From Legionella sp. W10-070 (GTDB lineage Bacteria; Pseudomonadota; Gammaproteobacteria; Legionellales; Legionellaceae), in assembly GCF_900640175.1 (NCBI RefSeq), contig NZ_CAAAJC010000012.1, positions 39,606-103,605 on the forward strand: 64,000 nt of DNA, read 5' to 3'. The translations under genes and the position numbers were made by a program. Positions 60,453 through 64,000 of this stretch are shown piece after piece. Position 1 is the first letter of the stretch; each line of letters begins with the position of its first letter. The notes beneath the pieces are model-generated. The model saw only the letters and a program-made list of their open reading frames with translations. It ran no database searches and was not told the origin of the DNA.

Positions 60453-61372
60453 TCTCCTGGTCCTGGTTTAGGTGGTTGGGTGCCACGAATAATTACAGAA
60501 GGATTTTGACGCATTTGTGCACTGATTTTTTCAAGATTGGCTGCAATGGTATCAAGTCGATGCAGCAGGGTTACTGTAGGAGGGACTGCCTGCTGTGAAA
60601 TTTGATTGATGGCTGCTTTCCCGGCTTTCATGGTATCGGAGACCGAGTCTCCCGCTCTACTCATTACTGTTGTCATGGCGTCAAATTTTAGAACACTTCT
60701 CTTTAGGTCCATAACTACCTGGGGAAGGTCACGACTTGCTTTTGCTGCGTTATTCAAGAAGAGGTCAGCACTTTGCAGACTTCTATGAATATGTTCACTG
60801 TCTTTCGCAATAACATCAGTTACTGTCTTAAGATTGCTTAACGTTGTTTTTATATAATCTGCGTTTTCCTTGTCAAAAATTCGGCTTACTTCAATACTGA
60901 CCTTGTTAACATTTTCAGAAACTTCCTTAAGAACACTATCGAGTTGTTTGAACAACGAAGGCTTTGAAGGAATAATAGGGTAACGATGGTGAGGGAGTCT
61001 TTTTAACGGTGTCAAATCGGAGGAGCTGGCTGAGAGCCCAACATAAGTAGTTCCCGTAATTCCTTGTGAGATGAGTGTCGCACTGGTACTTGTGGTAACA
61101 GGTATATTATCTTCAATACCCAGTAGCAGTTTCACTTGCTGCGGGTCTTGCTGGTTAAGTTCAATTTTTTTGACAAAACCTACCTGAACGCCATTGAACT
61201 TGACAGCGGCATCATTGCTAAGTCCTGAAACAGCTTCATGCATATAGACTTCATAAATAGTATATTTCTTTTGATCAAAGCCAACCGATAGCCACAAACC
61301 TGAAGCAATCAAACCTGCTATAAGGATTAATACGATTAAGCCGACCACAGTGTAGTTGGTTTTTGCTTCCAA
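60449..61372 (-). CDS. MCE-domain periplasmic lipid-transport protein (MlaD-like)
   Basis: 307 residues: one N-terminal membrane helix (VVGLIVLILIAGLIASGLWL) then a single MCE domain (YEVYMHEAVSGLSNDAAVKF, NGVQVGFVKKIEL), followed by a long helical C-terminal part. MCE proteins form hexameric lipid conduits between membranes. Follows the ATPase gene. Confidence 0.9.
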   Translation of the reverse strand: MEAKTNYTVVGLIVLILIAGLIASGLWLSVGFDQKKYTIYEVYMHEAVSGLSNDAAVKFNGVQVGFVKKIELNQQDPQQVKLLLGIEDNIPVTTSTSATLISQGITGTTYVGLSASSSDLTPLKRLPHHRYPIIPSKPSLFKQLDSVLKEVSENVNKVSIEVSRIFDKENADYIKTTLSNLKTVTDVIAKDSEHIHRSLQSADLFLNNAAKASRDLPQVVMDLKRSVLKFDAMTTVMSRAGDSVSDTMKAGKAAINQISQQAVPPTVTLLHRLDTIAANLEKISAQMRQNPSVIIRGTQPPKPGPGE

Positions 61373-61412
61373 AAAAGTGTGCTCCCGTTTTTGTCTAGTC
61401 TAAATAGCCAGT

Positions 61413-62150
61413 TTAAAGTTTACTAAAGTATTCGGCAATTAATGGGTGTTTATTCTGCATAAGCTGGTCCAAGGGGCCAATAGCTAATATTTTACCTTCA
61501 CCAACAAAAGCAATCCGGTCTGTAGTTCGCCTTAATGATTCAATATCATGGCTAATCATAACAATAGTCAAGCCCAAGGCGTTTCTTAAAAAGAGAATTA
61601 ACTCATCAAACTGCCTTGCACTGCGCGGATCAAGCCCTGTTGTGGGCTCATCTAAAAACAATAATTCAGGATCCATTGACAAAGCACGTGCAGCCGCTGC
61701 ACGTCTTTGCATTCCACCGCTTAATTCTGAAGGAAATTTCCCCGCTGCTTCCTTGGGTAATCCGACTAAGGAAATTTTAAGCATAGCGAGCTCTTCCATA
61801 AATCGAGGCTCTAATGCAGTAAATTCTCTCATGGGAAAGATAATATTTTCCAGTACATTCATTGAAGAGAAGAGGGCGCTGTGCTGAAAGAGCATTCCCC
61901 AGCGTCGGCGTAGCGCATCGGCCTGAGGGCCTGATAAAGTGGAAATATCTTCACCGAAAACCTTCAGGCAGCCAGCAGTCGGCTTTAAAAGCATCAAAAG
62001 ACTGCGCAAAATGGTTGTCTTGCCACTACCGCTACCCCCGATGATGGCTAAGATTTCGCCTTTTTCAACCGTAAGATTGACATCGGAGTGAACCCATTGC
62101 CCTCCCAGGTAATTTTTTAACCCCTTGATTTCAATAATTGGATTACTCAT
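61413..62150 (-). CDS. MlaF-like ABC transporter ATPase
   Basis: 245 residues: Walker A GGSGSGKTTILRSL, signature LSGGMQRRAAAARAL, Walker B LLFLDEPTTGLDP and H-loop ISHD are intact. ATPase of an MCE-type phospholipid transporter. Abuts the permease gene by one base. Confidence 0.93.
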   Translation of the reverse strand: MSNPIIEIKGLKNYLGGQWVHSDVNLTVEKGEILAIIGGSGSGKTTILRSLLMLLKPTAGCLKVFGEDISTLSGPQADALRRRWGMLFQHSALFSSMNVLENIIFPMREFTALEPRFMEELAMLKISLVGLPKEAAGKFPSELSGGMQRRAAAARALSMDPELLFLDEPTTGLDPRSARQFDELILFLRNALGLTIVMISHDIESLRRTTDRIAFVGEGKILAIGPLDQLMQNKHPLIAEYFSKL

Positions 62151-63275
62151 TTACAGGTTCAACCAACTGTAAATTATTGAGAAGACTGCGTCAGCAATGA
62201 TAATCAGAAACAATGCCTGCACCACGCTTTTTGTCGTTTGACTGCCAATTGAGTCAGCCTCCACTCTAAATCCTTGAAAACATCCAACCAGGGCGATCAA
62301 TATTGCAAAGGCTGGTGCTTTGTACAGGCCCAGTAACATTTGATCCAGACCTACAGAATCCCTTAAGCGCATCATAAAATCAGCATAACTGACATTAAGC
62401 ATCCATTTTGACATAAATAATGCACCTAAGATACTAAAGGCATCAGCCCAGAATATGAGCAGGGGAAAGATAAAAAGTAAGGCCAGGATTTTAGGCATAA
62501 CCAGAAGTTCGGTAGGCGATAAGCCCATTGTTTTTAGTGCATCAATTTCTTCATTGATTTTCATGCTGCCAATTTGTGCGGTAAATGCCGAGCTGGTGCG
62601 GCCTGCTACAATAATTGCGGTAATCAGCGGGCCAAATTCACGAAAAATAGCCAAGCCGGATAAATAGGCAATAAAAATATTGGCACCATAAGTTTGTAAC
62701 TGTAATCCCATCTGGTAAGCAAGCACAATTCCAATAAGAAAAGCCAATAAAGCTATAATAGGCAGGGCTTGTATGCCGGCAGAGTGAATGTTGGAAATAA
62801 TGCTTGGCAATTGAAAGCGCCGCCAGTATCCGAATGCTGCAAAAATTTTGCTACTTAAGTCACCAATCAGAATAATAAACCCATCAAGTTGATGTAATTT
62901 ATTGATGCTCTCTTCACCGACCCGCTCCAGAAACGTCTTTTTCACTGGCGGAGGGGGTTTGTAGCCTAATATTTCCTGTTTTTTTTCAACCAGTTCCAAC
63001 AGGGATTTTTGCTCTTCTTGAAATCCGGCAAGCGCCACTTGCGTTCCTTTGGCTTCCAGCGTGTTTATACATCGCATAAGGGTTAATGCGCCTGCACTGT
63101 CAAATTGAGAGAGTTGGGTTCCATCAATTGTCAGCTTCGCTGCCACAGGGGGGGGGGAACTCTGAAAACGGCATAGCAAATCATCTAAATGAAGAACAGA
63201 CCAGGCTCCTTCACAAAGGTAACGATTGTTTTCTTTATCAAAGATAAATTTGGCTGAAGAGTTTACTTTGACCAT
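62151..63275 (-). CDS. MlaE-like permease with N-terminal STAS domain
   Basis: 374 residues: an N-terminal STAS domain (about 1-95), then the MlaE permease core with several membrane helices (ALPIIALLAFLIGIVLAYQM, SGLAIFREFGPLITAIIVAG, FTAQIGSMKINEEIDALKTM). First gene of the operon, upstream of the ATPase. A run of ten G on the given strand (63148-63157) lies in the STAS domain and encodes three prolines, residues 41-43. The fusion of the MlaB-like STAS domain to the permease is known in some species. Confidence 0.91.
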   Translation of the reverse strand: MVKVNSSAKFIFDKENNRYLCEGAWSVLHLDDLLCRFQSSPPPVAAKLTIDGTQLSQFDSAGALTLMRCINTLEAKGTQVALAGFQEEQKSLLELVEKKQEILGYKPPPPVKKTFLERVGEESINKLHQLDGFIILIGDLSSKIFAAFGYWRRFQLPSIISNIHSAGIQALPIIALLAFLIGIVLAYQMGLQLQTYGANIFIAYLSGLAIFREFGPLITAIIVAGRTSSAFTAQIGSMKINEEIDALKTMGLSPTELLVMPKILALLFIFPLLIFWADAFSILGALFMSKWMLNVSYADFMMRLRDSVGLDQMLLGLYKAPAFAILIALVGCFQGFRVEADSIGSQTTKSVVQALFLIIIADAVFSIIYSWLNL

Positions 63276-63631
63276 AGGATGTTACTTAATAAGCAGTAGT
63301 CCATCATAATATGAATACAGATTTGCAGCAAAACACTTATATGCAAACTTGTCAATTATTTACTGTCCTGCCGCTTTGTAGATGACAAAAAACCGGTCAT
63401 GCCCGCAGGCTCTCAATTAAAATTATTCTAGTTATATTACGCAATCCTGGATTATTTTCTTATCCTAAAAACTGCTAAATCTATTTTTCAAAAAGAAACT
63501 GGGTAGCTACCTTAGCTTATGTACTCAATTTTATGACTTGATTAGACCAGAACCACCTGAGGATGGCGTGGTCAAGTAAAGGTGGATTACCACTAAAATA
63601 CTCGCACTGGAGGATGGTCTTGGCAACCGTG

Positions 63632-63677
63632 GCCGGAACGCTTAAATGGATGCGTTAGAAAATTGGTTCACAGAGCC
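63632..63677 (+). mobile_element. Inverted remnant of an IS related to the adjacent IS5-like element
   Basis: Forty-six bases (GCCGGAACGCTTAAATGGAT onwards) are an inverted, imperfect copy of the end of the transposase gene and IS tip at 63680-63725, joined at TA (63678-63679). The similarity stops left of 63632. It is the last 46 bases of a second, otherwise missing copy. The stretch 63276-63631 upstream holds nothing else I can support beyond the presumed promoter of the MCE operon. Confidence 0.7.
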
Positions 63678-63698
63678 TAGGCTCCGTGAACGAAATTT

Positions 63699-64000
63699 CT
63701 AACGCATCCATATCAGCGCTCCGGCAAAGTGAATAAACCCTAAAAATGCTGAAATGGTTTTATCGAAACGTGAAAAAACCCTGCGGAAATGCTTTATTTT
63801 TGAGAAAAAAGTTTCGATTAAAAACCGCTCTTTATAGACCTCGTTATCAATTTTTCTTGGACATTTTACATGCTTTCTCGATGGGATCACCGGACAACAA
63901 TTCTGACTCTTCAGGGAGTTAATGAATGGCTGTGAATCATATCCTTTATCAGCAAGTACTAACGTATTGCGCTGTTCTTTTAGCAATTCAGCCGCTTGAG
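63699..64000 (-). CDS. IS5-like transposase, C-terminal part (cut by window edge)
   Basis: About 100 codons open to the window edge. DDE landmarks: LADKGYDSQPF (second Asp) and YKERFLIETFFSKIKHFRRV (Glu with the Y-x2-R-x3-E-x6-K pattern of IS4/IS5-type elements), ending GALIWMR stop. The stop codon lies 20 bases inside the IS tip. The N-terminal part is outside the window, so activity cannot be judged. Confidence 0.8.
   Translation of the reverse strand, partial: QAAELLKEQRNTLVLADKGYDSQPFINSLKSQNCCPVIPSRKHVKCPRKIDNEVYKERFLIETFFSKIKHFRRVFSRFDKTISAFLGFIHFAGALIWMR

Overview
The window reads as a gamma-proteobacterial chromosome of the genus Legionella. The evidence is an intact icmX-icmW / icmV-dotA / dotB-dotC-dotD block of the Dot/Icm type IVB secretion system, flanked by Legionella-type housekeeping genes (rsmD, two M16 proteases, ftsYEX, rpoH, eno-ftsB, and a mevalonate-pathway kinase and decarboxylase). 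Species cannot be fixed from sequence alone. dotA lies directly against dotB here, which I do not recall from L. pneumophila, so a non-pneumophila species is possible. GC is low throughout.

Positions 1-24594 are the right part of an integrative conjugative element (ICE) of the Legionella trb/lvr type. Read right to left from 5448 this part holds an lvrR-lvrA-lvrB-lvrC module (LexA-like repressor, two replication-like proteins, a CsrA paralogue), two secreted Lcl-C-domain proteins, a small outer-membrane beta-barrel, trbB and the first codons of the next trb gene. Rightwards from lvrR is a defence cargo: a small HTH regulator with a strong promoter carrying three in-phase iterons, then a complete type 1 BREX operon (brxA-brxB-brxC-pglX-pglZ-brxL). 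It is followed by a Cas4-like/DEDD fusion nuclease (DUF2779), a GNAT acetyltransferase, a 10-bp tandem repeat, an AlbA_2 (Schlafen-like) ATP-binding protein and a tyrosine integrase. The element ends in a 45-bp copy of the 3' half of a tRNA-Pro gene (24550-24594). The intact tRNA and the remaining trb/tra genes should lie beyond the left edge.

Positions 24595-30000 are a junction region: an internally deleted ISL3-family remnant, a FG-GAP/VCBS-like protein of unknown role, a secreted CAP-domain protein, a glycine-zipper membrane protein, and a GNAT/polysaccharide-deacetylase pair. Positions 30025-38125 hold Dot/Icm region I. Positions 38214-44980 hold rsmD, the M16 pair, ftsY-ftsE-ftsX and rpoH.

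Positions 45000-55720 alternate housekeeping genes (adenosine deaminase, PitA plus its PhoU-like partner, enolase, FtsB, a baeRF3-HPF ribosome-factor pair) with poorly known proteins. The latter include a 322-aa orphan, a 12-cysteine secreted protein, a secretin-domain protein and a transglutaminase-like Cys-His-Asp protein that is a good effector candidate. Two nested-palindrome MITE-like elements (46224-46391 and 53085-53203) and two GTAG-type REP palindromes lie here.

Positions 55749-63275 are leftward operons: mvaD and mevalonate kinase; pal-cpoB-queE; and an Mla-like MCE lipid transport operon whose permease gene carries a run of ten identical bases. The window ends in an IS5-like transposase, cut by the edge, that abuts an inverted remnant of a related IS around a TA dinucleotide.
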